Origin: Parelaphostrongylus tenuis
Lineage: Eukaryota; Nematoda; Chromadorea; Rhabditida; Metastrongylidae
Direction: 5' to 3'
Length of the DNA: 64,000 nt
Assembly (NCBI GenBank): GCA_019055375.1
Contig: JAHQIW010006477.1
Coordinates: 62,001 to 126,000 of the forward strand
Under the pieces are notes generated by a model. That model worked only from the letters and a program-made list of their open reading frames with translations, searched no databases and had not been told where the DNA came from. Below are positions 23,290 through 34,667 of this stretch, in pieces; the stretch's first letter is position 1, and each line of letters begins with the position of its first letter. The translations under genes were made by a program, and so were the position numbers.

Positions 23290-25640
23290 ATTGGGACCCA
23301 CGGACTGCAACGGAGTGTATAAGGTGAGAGGCTATCTGAGTTTATCATGACGACCCAAACCATCCATGGTAACTCACAACTCCAAAAGCCTCACTCTCAA
23401 CGATGGAGTTGGAGTCTCCCAATGGAGTACCACAACGAAATAGACCACATCATAGTAAATTTAAAGTTTGCTTGATTGATATCGCTGTTGTTCCTGTTCT
23501 ACACAGGATCAGACCATCGCCTCCTTCGCGCAACGTTTCGTTTTTCGAGGAAAGGAAAAAAAAAAGCCGCTCAATTCTAACAACGAAGCCCTCAACTACC
23601 ATAAACTGGGATATATTCAAGTTACTAGTCGGCTCTGGGGAAGATACCGCTGTCGACAACATTGGCGAAAAATATGACCGGCTCGAAGAACCTCTTCACA
23701 TTAGAACTATGAAAGCTGAGAGTCCTAAAGCCACGAAGAGGCGCTTGTCCGCGCAGACACTATAGCTGATACGTCAACGTGGAATCGCGCGAGCTGAAGG
23801 CAACCGATACATTACGAACTTGAGAAACGCTGCAGAGAAGCGATAAAAGAAGTAATTAAAAGAGGAGACGAGCAGCAGTCATGACAGAGGCTGAAGAAGC
23901 TAGGAAGAGCATTCGCAAAGCCCAGCGAGGCTTCGCCAATTATAAGACCAGAATGATTGCACTTCGATGCCCTGACGGGACACTAACAGCTTCCAGAGGT
24001 GTAATGGAAAAAATCGTCCACCAGTACTACTTGAATCCCTGTGCTAGCCACGTTCCTTTACCGTCACATAAATTGAAAAAGATGAATCAGTCGTTCCACC
24101 GGTCCTCCCTTCTGAAATCCGACATGCTATATCTTCGGTGAAGAACAGAACAACAACCGGTCCAGGCAGGATTGGATCAGAACACCTGGAGAAACTACCG
24201 CCAGTTCTCATCAACACCCTGGCTCTATTCTTCATTCGGTATCTGTCCGAATGCAAGGTTCCCAATGGAAAACCAGCAAGATCGCACTGCTGTTCAAGAA
24301 CGGAGACCTTCACGACATAGGCAATTGTCGCCCAATATGCTTGCTGTCCGTTGAATATGAACTCTTCACTCACGTCGTCCTAAACAAACTCACCACTCAA
24401 GTCATTCTAAAGAAGACTTGACAGAACACTGGACGAAGGGCAGCTATGCGAACAAGCAGGGTTTCGGAAAGGACTTAGTAACATAGACCACATCCACACG
24501 ATCACGAAACTCACTGAAGTTTCGCGAGAGTACAAAATGCCGCTCTGTCCCACTTTCATCTAGTTGAAGAAAGCATTTGTTCAGTAAAAACAGGAGCGGT
24601 TTTAGTGGATCGGGATAACCAGGGCGTGCCCCTAATCGGTACATAATGATCCTTCGTGAGCTATATAGATTTAACGACCGAAATATCTCCATTCTACAAC
24701 AATATCACCATCGACGTAAGAACAGAGGTCCGACAAGGCGATACAATCTCGCCAGAATCAATCACTGCCACCCTCCAAAACGTCGTGAGAACATTGCAGT
24801 GGGACGATATGGAGTGAAAATTGATGGTCGATAATTGAACCATCTTCGCTTTGCTGATGATATCGTCCTCATAACACTAAACATCAGCCAAAATTCTTGA
24901 ATGAACGAATCTTGGACCGATTCCGACAACACTTATGGAAATACTGATCTTCAACTAAATCTAACGAAAACGCTGTTCATGAGGAACGGAGGGGTTTTGA
25001 GGTTTTGAATGCACATTCACGCTCAACGGAACGGACGTCTCCGACTGTTCCAGTTACGTCTATTTGAGTCGCGAAATCAACATGATGACCGATTTAGCTC
25101 CAGAGTTGAGCATCCAACTCCGTGCCCACTTTTTCGACTCGACGATTATCCCTGCCCTGATGTATGCAGCAGAAACGTAGTTGCTATGTAAGCAGGATGA
25201 AAGATCACTTCGCGTTATTGAACGCGCAGTAAAGAGGTCGATGCTAGGGTTATCCCGTATCTCGCAAAAGAGAGAAAGGATTCGAAGTTCCAACCTACGT
25301 CAAAGACCGAAGATCGAAGACTCCGTTCTACACGCCAGGATATCAAAAATAAGGTGGGGCAGATACGTGATGCGCTTCAACGAGAACCGATAGACGAGAG
25401 CCGTTGCCGACTGAATTACTCGGGAGATCACGCGCTCTACAGGAAGACCACCAACCCGTTGGTCCGATTTCTTCACGAAAGGCATAGAAGAATGACATGA
25501 TGCTCAGCAAATCCTTAGAGCGAGGAGAGCACACTGGTCTACTCTTGAACGCGATAGGAAAAATGGAAGTGTTGCTGGTACCTACCCGAGTCACTCGACG
25601 ATCAATGGGACGACAGGTGATACAGGTGATTGTCGAACTA
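23290..25640 (+). mobile_element. RTE-clade LINE, decayed apurinic endonuclease/reverse transcriptase ORF
   Basis: Plus-strand frames in order give an RTE-type ORF broken by many stops and frame changes. The end of the endonuclease domain and linker lie at 23403-23765 (TINWDIFKLLVGSGEDTAVD, KATKRRLSAQTL). The connector is at 23881-24141 (RKSIRKAQRGFANYKTRM). Reverse transcriptase blocks follow: GPGRIGSEHLEKLPPVLINT near 24160, VRQGDTISP near 24730 and the catalytic FADDIVLI at about 24850. The C-terminal region (KIRWGRYVMRFNENR near 25345) ends by about 25640. The 5' part of the endonuclease is missing. It is non-functional. Confidence 0.85.
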
Positions 25641-25804
25641 GCACGACTGTTGATGTATTAGAATATCTAGTCGTCTTAGTCATCACCCGCCGGAGAACTT
25701 CAGGGAACTCTAAGCCTCAAGAGGAAAAAAGAGTATCATAGTGATCGCACGAGCCTATAAGACTTCAATGTCCTTTCACCTCTGATGTATAAATATGACT
25801 TAGC
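25641..25804. other. Spacer between LINE and mariner
   Basis: Probably includes the LINE 3' untranslated remnant. Nothing further can be assigned. Confidence 0.3.
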
Positions 25805-26692
25805 CGTTTTTTTTTTTGCTGTGATAATAGTAAAAATCAAGGTATGCAAATTCTTATTTTGTCTGGAAGTGCGTTAAAAATGTTCCTTATCTACATGTTT
25901 TATTATACAAATAACACATTATATAATGGTTTTCAGATGACTCTGAAGATGACAACTTTTTTACCTGTACAACGCCATTTCCGGGACTTCAATTTTGCAG
26001 ATTTATTTACTAAAAGTAATTGTAGTTGTTTGGCTTTGATAACGTTCAATAGTGCAATTTCTTGCGAACATTTGGTATACAAACTGCCTGCACTTGCTTT
26101 AATATAGAGTTGTCGTAGGCACCAAATTCTCTTTTCGCTCATAAACGAATGGCGCGTAGGGGATTAGACTAATGAAGCGAAGCACAAAATAATAGAGCTC
26201 GGAGCGAGCTCTATCTTGAAGCAAGTACAAGCAGGTTGCATACCAAAACGTTCGCAAGAATTGCGCAATTAAACGACACCGAGGTCAACCAATTTTGCAG
26301 CATAAATCATAGTGAAAAAAAACTGAAACGACACGAACTTTGCAATTTTGCTGCATGACAACGCTCGACTTCATGCTGCAAAACCGATCGAAAACGTCAT
26401 AAAAGAGCTGAGATGAGAGTTTTAGGGGAGTTAACCTTACCCGCGTAACTTTTCCCACTATTGCACCGTCAGATTACCACTTGAAATTACCAGATTCAAA
26501 TTACAAATTGGGAAATTCAAAAATGGCGTTTCTCGGGTACCAAGTTCGTCATCTTCAAAGTCCTATAAAAACCATCATACAAGATATTTTTTTGTAAAGA
26601 TGACATATGAATAAATAGCGTTTTCCACGTACTTTTGAACAAAAGAAAAATCTTCACTTTCACCTATAGAACAGCAAAAAAAAGGGCGGTGT
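25805..26692 (+). mobile_element. Mariner deletion derivative with internal inverted duplication
   Basis: The terminal regions are inverted: a T-run then GCTGTGATAATAGTAAAAAT near 25812, and ACAGCAAAAAAAAGGGCGG near 26672. The internal part matches the element at 36664-37733, including TCAGATTACCACTTGAAATT, which in the other copy encodes SSDYHL. At 26040-26115 and 26200-26290 the same sequence occurs in opposite orientation, around GAGCTCGGAGCGAGCTC. No intact transposase is present. Confidence 0.7.
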
Positions 26693-26744
26693 CATGTTTG
26701 TACACCTAATTTCCTCCTATAAAAGGAAAAGATGAAAGAGTCAA

Positions 26745-26975
26745 AGCTCTCTGCCTCTAATCAATCCCTGAGCGACTTGCCATGCATTTTAGCATTTATA
26801 ATCACTTCGGTGAGGAAAGAGTCAAATCAGTGCTGCTTTGTTCCTAAACAGGTATAGTACCATTTCAAAGACCCCAAAGAAGGAAGGCTTCCTCAGTCCT
26901 GGGCCCGGAATCAAACCGTCGACCACGTGTATGTCGCAAAGTACATCTACTCACAGGTCCAACGCGTCCTCTAGT
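26745..26975 (-). repeat. tRNA-derived SINE (family B)
   Basis: On the minus strand the head end is at about 26975, with CGACGGTTTGATTCCGGGCC near 26910. The body contains GGTACTATACCTGTTTAGG and the 3' end is CAGGGATTGATTAGAGGCAG. It is diverged but has the same order as the other copies. Confidence 0.65.
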
Positions 26976-27730
26976 TGTGAGAGAACTGATAAACTTAAAT
27001 CGCTGCCCACTGTTTGAAAAATATGAATGACTGAAGATGGTCTGCTGAGTATTCGAAGAGTAGATGTTCTACTCATTCATTGTAGAGAACAAAAAACTAC
27101 ACATATACTTCTTAGTCACAGCAAGTCTTGCATGTATACCAAAGGTTCAGGAAATTTCTGTGCAGTAGAGAAGGATACAGGGTACAAACCCATGAAAAAC
27201 CTAAGTTATCAGACATATTATGACTCTTAATTATCAATTATTAACTCTGCCTCTTAGAGAATCCCAAAAAGGTTACTAACGCAGCTAATTTGCAGCAGGC
27301 AAACTTCGTTTTACTCAGACTATGTTTCGTGGTTAGTGATGCATGCCATGAGAAAGCAAAGTATAACTTCAACTTCCTCCTCCAACACTCTCTCATCAAT
27401 CAACAAGCAACGCCTTACGAAACGGTCTAGCTCAAGTTCCTGCAAGATTACAAGGAAATTTGCTTAGCCAGCATTCTACATGATTCATAAAATGACGAAA
27501 TCTTCAAACACCAGGCAAAACTATTCGAAAAATGTCTGAAAACTTAATGGAAAGATGATTGCGAGATAACGAAGTGAGTGTTTAAAAGTGTTGGGATGCG
27601 CAACAGCAAAAAAAGTGAAGAGTGGTCGCTAAAAAAGGAAAATAGATAGATAAGTATTGAGATATATGCAATAATTTCGTACATCATTAATGATACTGTC
27701 GTCCAAAGCCTAACTGGCGGCAAGATATTC
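26976..27730. other. No gene; family C fragment
   Basis: Positions about 27435-27620 carry the family C body blocks (AGATTACAAGGAAATTTGC, CCAGCATTCTACATGATTC, GTGTTGGGATGCGCAACAGC). The frame at 27027-27230 lacks motifs. Confidence 0.45.
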
Positions 27731-27734
27731 AACA

Positions 27735-27885
27735 TCAGGTGCGAGTTGAACCTATATTTCAGCCTATACCGCAGGCGCGTGTTACCACTACACTACCGAA
27801 TTTACCGCTCTGCTACCAATAAATACCTGTGAGTGTCTATTAACATCATACTACTGCTAAAAAACACTAAAAGCAAAAAATTCAG
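27735..27885 (-). repeat. tRNA-like foldback element (family A), one half
   Basis: As seen on plus, GTGCGAGTTGAACCTATATTTC, then CGCGTGTTACCACTACACTACCG, is the reverse complement of a family A module. A tail-like ACTACTGCTAAAAAACACTA follows on the other side. Confidence 0.6.
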
Positions 27886-27904
27886 GTTTTTTTTCCGTAT
27901 GTAG

Positions 27905-28620
27905 CACAGATTTTGAAGCCTATCCGTTGCGCTGGACTAGAAGTTTTCATAAAGAGTGTTGGAATGATTCGAAAGCTTAAATCACAAGCTAGCGCTGTAC
28001 GTGGCCGTTTTTCGAAAGACCTTTCTATAACACCGAAAATTTGAAAGTAAGATTACGTTTCTGATCAGGCGCACAATTCAGCTACTAGTTCGCTGGAAGC
28101 AGGAAAAGCTCATGAACGTGTAAAGGAAATCTTCTATTATCAGAGTCAGACGTTCAATCCGATGTTACTTCCAAAGCGGAGAAACAATCTCTATTCAAAT
28201 ATACCTCACATAGGCCCACCGATCGATGTTCGTACCGACTCGCCCCTGCCCCCACCCCACCGCCCGTGAATTGGCCAAAGAATGCTTGCTCTAGTATGCG
28301 AATTCAATCTCATTTTCCCTGCTGCACTGCAGAGAAAGTCTTTTTAGGACTTATGTACACCGTTGGAATCAGTAGACTTTATGCTATCGAATGATTACTA
28401 ATAGTTTTTGTGAAAGAGCTCTATACTGCGAGGAATGAACGCGTGCGAAGTGTAATTTAATTTTGATTTTCAACGTTATAAAAGGGTGTCTTCAAAAAAC
28501 GAGCCATGTTAACCGATAGCTTGAGAGTTAAGCTTTCGAATGATTTTTAACACTCTTTAAGAAGACTTCCTACCCAGCGTAGGGATAGGCTTGAATAGCT
28601 GTGTTAATAAACAAAATTCA
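27905..28620. repeat. Foldback repeat R2, about 700 bp, opposed arms
   Basis: The left arm 27912-28030 (TTGAAGCCTATCCGTTGCGC, CATAAAGAGTGTTGGAATG, CGAAAGCTTAAAT) is mirrored by the right arm 28480-28620 (AAGCTTTCGAATG, TAACACTCTTTAAGAAG, AGCGTAGGGATAGGCTTGAA). The interior has no ORF. It resembles the smaller palindrome at 6985-7130. Confidence 0.65.
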
Positions 28621-28710
28621 GATTGGATATTAGTGTATAAAAAGTGGTAGATCACAAACAAAGTGGTAAACACTGTTCGTAAGACTAACGGAAGTGAGAG
28701 ATGCACTGAC

Positions 28711-28905
28711 CTCTAGTCTCACTACAAGAACTGTGCTCGATGTCAAGTTGTCAGATGAGTGTACACTGTCGGAAGTCGCTTTTTGTTGTAGATCCGTCGT
28801 TGTTTGACCTGGCGAGAGCAGGGTCGTGGATATCATGCCAGCAAGAAACCATTGACAAGTGACGACATTCCTTCGTTCGTTCGTTCGTTCAGCGCCGCGA
28901 AACAC
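28711..28905 (-). CDS. Possible first coding exon of an unidentified gene
   Basis: A minus-strand frame of 65 codons starts at ATG 28905-28903 and ends at a good donor (CTAGAG then GTCAGTGC at 28711/28710) in phase 0. Upstream, 28910-29050 is more GC-rich, carries a (TTCG)n run and a TTATAT box, and could be a promoter or 5' untranslated region. The peptide is Ser/Thr-rich with a weak hydrophobic stretch (WFLAGMISTTLL). I found no next exon and no family, so this is speculative. Confidence 0.3.
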
Positions 28906-29800
28906 ACGCTACCATCAGTCGTCCGTCAGCCGACGTCTCTCTATCGGGTCTCTCTGTCTCCCGTTATTTCACACGATATAAGGCTCCACGGTTCTCTTAA
29001 CCACCACTTTCGCTCTCCGATTTCGATTATCCTTCTCCACTACGTGTAGGCTTGGCGGTGGTCACAGCGGTATGTCTCAGGAACCTGAAGATAGGAGCTT
29101 GCATAACTGATCTCACACTGAGAAACAATTTCAGACGAAAACGACAGACATCGAGAGCAAATCTGAGTAACGACAGGATCACTTGAGGCCTATTGACACA
29201 GCTTACGTATATTGTTCAGTATCAATCATATAATTCTCATGGACTACGGCCCATCACAGTGGCCGTCAACAGATGACTCACTTCCCTGTTTTTTCACAGT
29301 GATATGGAGCTTTCTTAATGCATTTTTGCACGCAGAGCTTTTTAATGAACTTTTTGTATTCGAACGAAATCTCTCTAGCGACAAATGCTACTCGTCGCTA
29401 TGTTTCAAGGCACAAATTTGCAAATCCAAGGGGTGTTTTTGTCTGAGAAGAACGATAACATCCTCGTCTTGTGCGAATGCCACAGATTAAAATTATGCTT
29501 GGTTGTGGAAAACATTCCATCCGGCTAATGTGTAATCTAAATGAATTCGTACCACGTCTAACATTAGAGATCCCATACCGCACCCCATGAAAGGCTTAAA
29601 ATCTTCTTTCAGACTACCTTGGTTTCTAAGCGAGGTTTTGAAATAGTCGATTGAAAGGCGTTGTTGCATATGCCCACTTACAGCCGTATAGCATGTTATC
29701 GACAATCAATCACTCTGAAGGAACACAATATAAGGCGATCATTTCACTTGATGTGGAATAATACTTGTTCGGAGTCGATTCCCTGTGATAGCAAGGGTCA
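28906..29800. other. No gene recognised; possible promoter-like GC-richer patch at left
   Basis: The frames at 29212-29490 and 29493-29705 carry no motif. CATGAAAGGCTTAAAA occurs twice, at about 29585 and 29881, bracketing the hammerhead at 29806 and perhaps marking element ends. Confidence 0.4.
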
Positions 29801-29805
29801 GTCGA

Positions 29806-29862
29806 ATGGTAGGCGGGTACTGATGAGACTTTGAGAAAGCCGAAACGTACGTCTACCACTCG
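29806..29862 (+). ncRNA. Type I hammerhead ribozyme
   Basis: CTGATGA (29820-29826) and GAAA (29842-29845) are intact. Stem II pairs GACTTT with AAAGCC around loop GAG, with one A-C mismatch at the second pair. Stem III is A-U and C-G with loop GTAC (29845-29852). The cleavage triplet is GTC, after C29853. Stem I pairs GGTA (29816-29819) with TACC (29854-29857), then continues with interruptions. The minimal stem III matches the other motifs here. No inverted partner was found for this copy. Confidence 0.75.
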
Positions 29863-29949
29863 AGGTTCCAAACCAAACGTCATGAAAGGCTTAAAAATTC
29901 TATCGGAACAGATGAGTTCATTAACTTTTAATGCTTGTTAGCAATGGCA

Positions 29950-30300
29950 GGATGCTCTGAATTTACATCTGAATGTATTGAGTGGTATGCAAAACAAAAA
30001 CTTTGGACATCAGGCTAGAGTTGAACCCGCGCTTCACCCATTCCGGAGGCACGTGCTACCACCGCACCACCACACACGTGTCTACCACCTTTAACAGATC
30101 AAACTCGTGAGACGTCGGTTGTTGACAGCTACGATAGTTTCTCTTTTAAAAGAAAGAGTGGTAGCAAAGTGATGATCTCAGTAGTGTAGTGGTACAACGT
30201 ACCCTCAAAAGGGGTGAAACACGGTTCCAGTTTCTGACTGGTATCGTACTTCGCGTGCCACTCAATATTCTTAAACGAAAATTATGGTCCCTGATGGACA
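29950..30300. repeat. Palindromic tRNA-like foldback element (family A), both halves
   Basis: The outer left tail (TGAATGTATTGAGTGGTATGC) is the inverse of the right tail (CGTGCCACTCAATATTCTT). Modules at 30015-30085 (minus) and 30175-30245 (plus) are separated by AACTCGTGAGACGTCGGTTG and a CTACGATAG...AAAGAGTGGTAGC linker. It is the clearest complete copy of the family. Confidence 0.8.
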
Positions 30301-32535
30301 GCTACTTTGAAATGCTGTAGCGTAATGTAGCCTCGACTCGAGTGAACAACGTAGTAGCCGATATAGCATAGAAAGCTTTGCCGACGACTTTCGACGAAGA
30401 GGCTAATCGTGCCTAGAAGTGGAAAATCTAGCATTTTTAGTTGCGAACATCTCATTAGAATACAGGGGGCGAGATGCACAAGACAACTTTCTATTGGTTA
30501 GTAAGAGGTCCCGCCGAGGTCTGCTAACCCATTTCGCTTCTCTGAGGCAGTAGTTATGCTAGGTAGGAGCTATTTTGAAAGGTGATTAAAGTTTTTCTCT
30601 TGGTCAAGTTTGGCTAAACATTCGCCGAAGTACTTGTAGGACATCACCGCTTTCGTAGCAATTTCACCTCCCCCTTCTCCTATGGTTGTTTCGTCACAGA
30701 TTCGGAAAAATTTGTGATAAAATTTTATCTGTCGAAAATGATAAATTCACCATAGCCACATTTTGGTGCAAACCCAGTATTTGAGAATGTCCAGAAGCTT
30801 CTTCCTAATTTCTATCTCTTGCTGAACGTCTATTTCAACACGAGATTCATTTCCCATCTTTCGTCAGAAATAGATCGATAAATGGACCATTTTCACTACA
30901 GAAAAGATCATTACAAATTTCATGACGGTAATCTCGTTGTCATCCATTGAACTAAATAGCCAAAATTTATTGGGGCTCCTAACATTTCCTATACCACTCA
31001 AATGGCCACAGACTGCTAAATTGTGAAGGGTGGGCAAATTTTACAGTCCCTAAAGCTGTACTTGAAATACAGCGGTTACGTTATAATGGTCGCCAAGTGT
31101 TATGTTAAGTGTCCAAGGATCCTCGGCGACCTCTCCTTCGCAATGAACGCATCGTCAGTAGAAATTATCTCAAACAGTCTCCGTGCAAGGCACACCACAG
31201 CCGATTCCTCGTCCCTGATTCAACAAAATTTTCCTGTGCTCGTCCTCTAGACCCAGATTTGGACTCACAAAGCAAATCGATGCTATTGTTACGACTTGAA
31301 AGGATCATTTCATGATAAACCAAGTCCCGAAAGACCATCATTTGAGAAAATGTGAGAGGAAGCAATGGGTTTCAAAAGCCAAGATAATGTGTGCCAGCAA
31401 ATATTCACTGCAAAATTTATCTAGAACTTCATATAACGAAAAGGACCAGCATAATTGGAAGAAACTGACAGTAACATGGTGATTAGTAGCTCTCTACTAA
31501 TAGAGTTATACAAATACTCCTATTGACTACGAGTGTAGTTAATATCGCCGCCCTGGACAGTTCGCTTAAACGTAGTTTCAATAGCATGAGTCACGGAGTG
31601 GGAAATTGCGATTGAAAATGAAAGGTGGTCTCTATTACCCTATCTTCCGGTCGATTTAAAAGCCTCAAATGATTCATCAACAATCTGGTCGTCGATTGAC
31701 AAAAAACAGCTCCACGACGAGAGTCTAATTCACAGTCTTTGGCACGAAAATCTAGATGTTACAAGTTACTCTCTGCGATATGAAGAAGAAAATTCAGTTT
31801 CTATTTGTAAAATGGATCGTCTTAAAGCTTATGAAACATAAACTTGGTGGTTACACAGTGACAATGGCTTTGAACATTCAAATTTCAAGCTAGATGTTGA
31901 TTAGCCGAAGTTTAGACTTCATACTCCACTATGCACCGCGAGTGGTCCATCACTGGCGATGGTCAAGAAGGTTGTAGAAATTTCACCACTCATCAGTAGC
32001 CTAGCAGTGGCTAACCAAAGCCTTCAGTCAATTTTATCGTCGAGAAAACTATGTATCAAAGTGATAAGCCTCAGTCTGATGCACAAAAACCAATGTCTAC
32101 CTGTTATGGAACGAAAACCCAGACGCGAGCCTACATGACGTTCTCGTACTCCAGGGAAGCAGGTGCTTCATGTGCAAACAAACCATCCAACCAGGAACAC
32201 AGTTTTTTTGTGAAAACGAGGACCTCCGAATAGAAGCAGGCAGATTTTGCGTCACAACTGAGCGTGTCAGCGAAAAAGATAAATAATCGCTATTCGAGAA
32301 GAGAAGATCCTCTAAGGAATATTGGGGTCGAATCATTATCCTTGCTAACAGGTTTAACCTAGAAAATACGCTTGTCATCTCTTTATCATTAGTTTTAGCC
32401 AAATCTCTGTCATGACCAGAAGAGATGAATAAATATTTCACCAAAATGCTCCGCTACCGACCAGTTTCAAAAAGGTGTCTGTTCCATCGAGGAAACAATG
32501 GAAACGCCTAGTTAGCCCGTAGTCTGCACATGAAC
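30301..32535. other. No gene recognised
   Basis: Frames at 30282-30479, 31023-31315 and 32097-32444 are short, overlap frames on the other strand and have no motifs. No exon chain with compatible phases was found. Confidence 0.4.
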
Positions 32536-32539
32536 ATGC

Positions 32540-32765
32540 AGTTACGTGTGGATCTGGGGAGGGGCTCCTGCAGGAGTGGATACCACGTAGGGATGGGCTC
32601 CCTGTAAGTGTGGATTCTAGGAAGGGATAGGCTCTTTGTCGGCGCTTCTTTCGAGGAGAGATAGGTTCTCTGCAGGAGTGGATTAAAGGGAGGGGTATGG
32701 TCCCCGTAGATGTGGATTTCAGAGAGAAATGGGCCCCTAAAGGATGGGTTCCAGGGATGAATGAT
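32540..32765. repeat. Degenerate tandem repeat, period about 34 bp
   Basis: About six units of the general form TGGATT..., then AGGGATGGGCTCCCTG and GCAGGAG, follow each other. Examples are GGAGGGGCTCCTGCAGGAG, TAGGGATGGGCTCCCTG and AGAGATAGGTTCTCTGCAGG. Each unit has a small internal palindrome (GGGCTCCC or GGGGCTCC). The long minus-strand frame over this segment is a by-product of the repeat. Confidence 0.7.
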
Positions 32766-33399
32766 GCGCATTTGAAAGATAAATGGGTTTGTTTCTTGTT
32801 ACGGGATCTTGTTAACCTTCCCACGTATACTCACAATCCCACTCGCGATTACATAGGTGCTGATGTTACTCGCCCGTGGACGCATTGTGCCCCATGCATA
32901 GATTCACCGGAAACCATGGAACCAATAAACTGAAAATGTCATCAGGAAAACAATCATTCAAAGTGGTCTCTATGAAATAAGCTCTAAATCTTCCAGCGAA
33001 GAACGGGAGAGAATAAAAAAAAAGAAAGAAAAAGTAATCGATGAGTGCCCGTGTGTTCGCTCTTAGTTCAACGAGGAAACAGAATGCTTTTCAAATGTCT
33101 ACAAAGCAATAATTTTGAACATTTGCAATTAACGACATTAGCAACAAACGGAAGCAAAGATCAGCGTTCATTTCTTTTCGATAAACTGAAGCGAACTTGT
33201 TGAGTTTACCGAGTAGAGAACCTCTACAATAAAATAATGGCCGATATCTCGGCGTACCGCTTTCTCCAAAGCCTAAGAATGTCAAATTGACTCGCAATCT
33301 CTTCTGCCAAGCACTTTCCCAAGCCCAACGAAAAAAAATCTACCTTTCTAGGCTTTGAAGTAGGCGATACCGCCGAGACAGCCATTATTTTTAGAACAT
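32766..33399. other. No gene recognised
   Basis: Frames at 32697-32933 and 33091-33297 have no motifs. An A-rich run is at 33016-33033. Confidence 0.35.
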
Positions 33400-33835
33400 G
33401 TGGTGAAATTCACTTATTTTTGATTGATTAGTTAATTAATCAAAGTGAAATTTGGATCAATTCAATTTAGATGAATTTTTTTTTGAATGAACTTTAGAAG
33501 AATCAATTAATTATTAACTTAAACTAGTCGAATTAAAATTTATAAAATATGTTGTGAAAAAATTTGACAATTATGTGTAACATCAAATAAAGATGCAGTG
33601 TTATAAGAATATAATATAACAAAATACAATGAAGAAAATAAATCATTGAAAAGTATTCAGGAAAATGTAAAAGTTACGATTAAAATTTACATGAAAAATT
33701 TGGAAATTCAATCAATTAAACTCAAGTTTACTCGATTTTAATTTATTAGTCAATCGTAGATTTAATTGTAACTAGATTTATTGAATCCTAAATCAGTAAA
33801 TATGGAATTTGAGTAAAATTTACTCTACGTTGAGA
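33400..33835. repeat. Very AT-rich segment with repeated ATTGATT/AATCAATT words
   Basis: TTGATTGATTAGTTAATTAATC at the left and many AATTAATT-type words make it internally self-complementary. There are no stable terminal inverted repeats that I can define and no ORF. Confidence 0.5.
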
Positions 33836-33839
33836 GAAT

Positions 33840-34015
33840 TGAGTCGATGAGTGGTGAGTGAGCGGTAGCATCAGTAGTGTAGTGGTAGCACGCGTCCACG
33901 AGATGAATGAACGCGGGTTCAACTCCCAGCTGAGGTTGGATTTTTTTTGCTAACAACTTAATCCTCTCAGGGTACATTTGAAAAATCATAAAACTGCGAA
34001 AGTCACTAGCAACAT
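33840..34015 (+). repeat. tRNA-like foldback element (family A), one half
   Basis: The module at about 33868-33938 folds with a 7 bp acceptor-like stem (GCATCAG with CTGAGGT, imperfect). It has an A-box TAGTGGTAGCACG and a B-box GGGTTCAACTCCC. The tail continues to AAAACTGCGAAAGTCACTAG. The layout resembles tRNA-Gly. Confidence 0.7.
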
Positions 34016-34109
34016 AAGAAATATTGGGACTACTCTAAGCTAATTTCAGTGAATTTTACTATTACCATCGAATTTTCCATCAAAAAGCACAGGAAAAACA
34101 CGGGATTAC

Positions 34110-34340
34110 TCAGACAATTGCGTAGGGAATAGAAAGTTGGTCTTGGGAAATGTCAGGTTGACATATGCGACAGACATCACTACGAAAAACACTGGCCTTG
34201 TCCTCTCGCTGTTGACGTTCGTCTTGTCCCTTGGAATAGATCTTTTTCTTTCCACCCAGCTTCAAATTTCCATTCAAACCGCTTCCGCTTTTACTAATGG
34301 AAATTTCCAGCTCAAAGAGATGAGCCCTCGTCCATTTCAA
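34110..34340 (-). CDS. Possible RING-CH (MARCH-like) exon, uncertain
   Basis: The minus-strand frame contains DVCRICQ then DISQDQLSIPY. This resembles the first half of a RING-CH finger (C-R-I-C-x, then a loop to a Leu-x-x-Pro-Cys), but with Tyr where the third Cys is expected. Upstream is a Lys/Ser-rich stretch typical of the N-terminus of such E3 ligases. The frame then stops. No adjoining exon with the remaining ligands was found. It may be a decayed fragment or chance. Confidence 0.25.
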   Translation of the reverse strand: MKWTRAHLFELEISISKSGSGLNGNLKLGGKKKIYSKGQDERQQREDKASVFRSDVCRICQPDISQDQLSIPYAIV

Positions 34341-34667
34341 AAGGCAGAAAAAACATCAATAGCGAGAAGACAAAGCCGACGAGTCTCGAAGATAAAGGCC
34401 TTACTCATCAAACAATACTCAAACTAAGTGGGTGATTCTCCCTTCAAAATCGATAGCTAACGTTTCGACGATTTCGCCTTCCTCAGAGAGCCCCTAAGTC
34501 ACTTGGATAGGAAAGGTCATGAAGAGAGAAGTATCAATCTCGTGTGAGCTTCATTTATAAAAAGATATATTCACAAGATATTTCTCATCAGTTGTGACGA
34601 GGAAAGTCGATTTCTTCGAGCTGTTACAAGATTTATCGAAATATCTACTTGTGAATGAATGGTACAC

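Noticed and set aside
32438..32824. 128-codon minus-strand open frame
   Set aside because: It runs along a tandem repeat whose unit lacks stops. The peptide is repetitive and without motif.
34451..34490. Minus-strand CTGAGGA...GGCGAAATCGTC...GAAACG string resembling a hammerhead
   Set aside because: An extra A separates the core from stem II, there is no NUH triplet at the right place and the stem I flanks do not pair. It is probably a common hairpin motif from a retroelement end.
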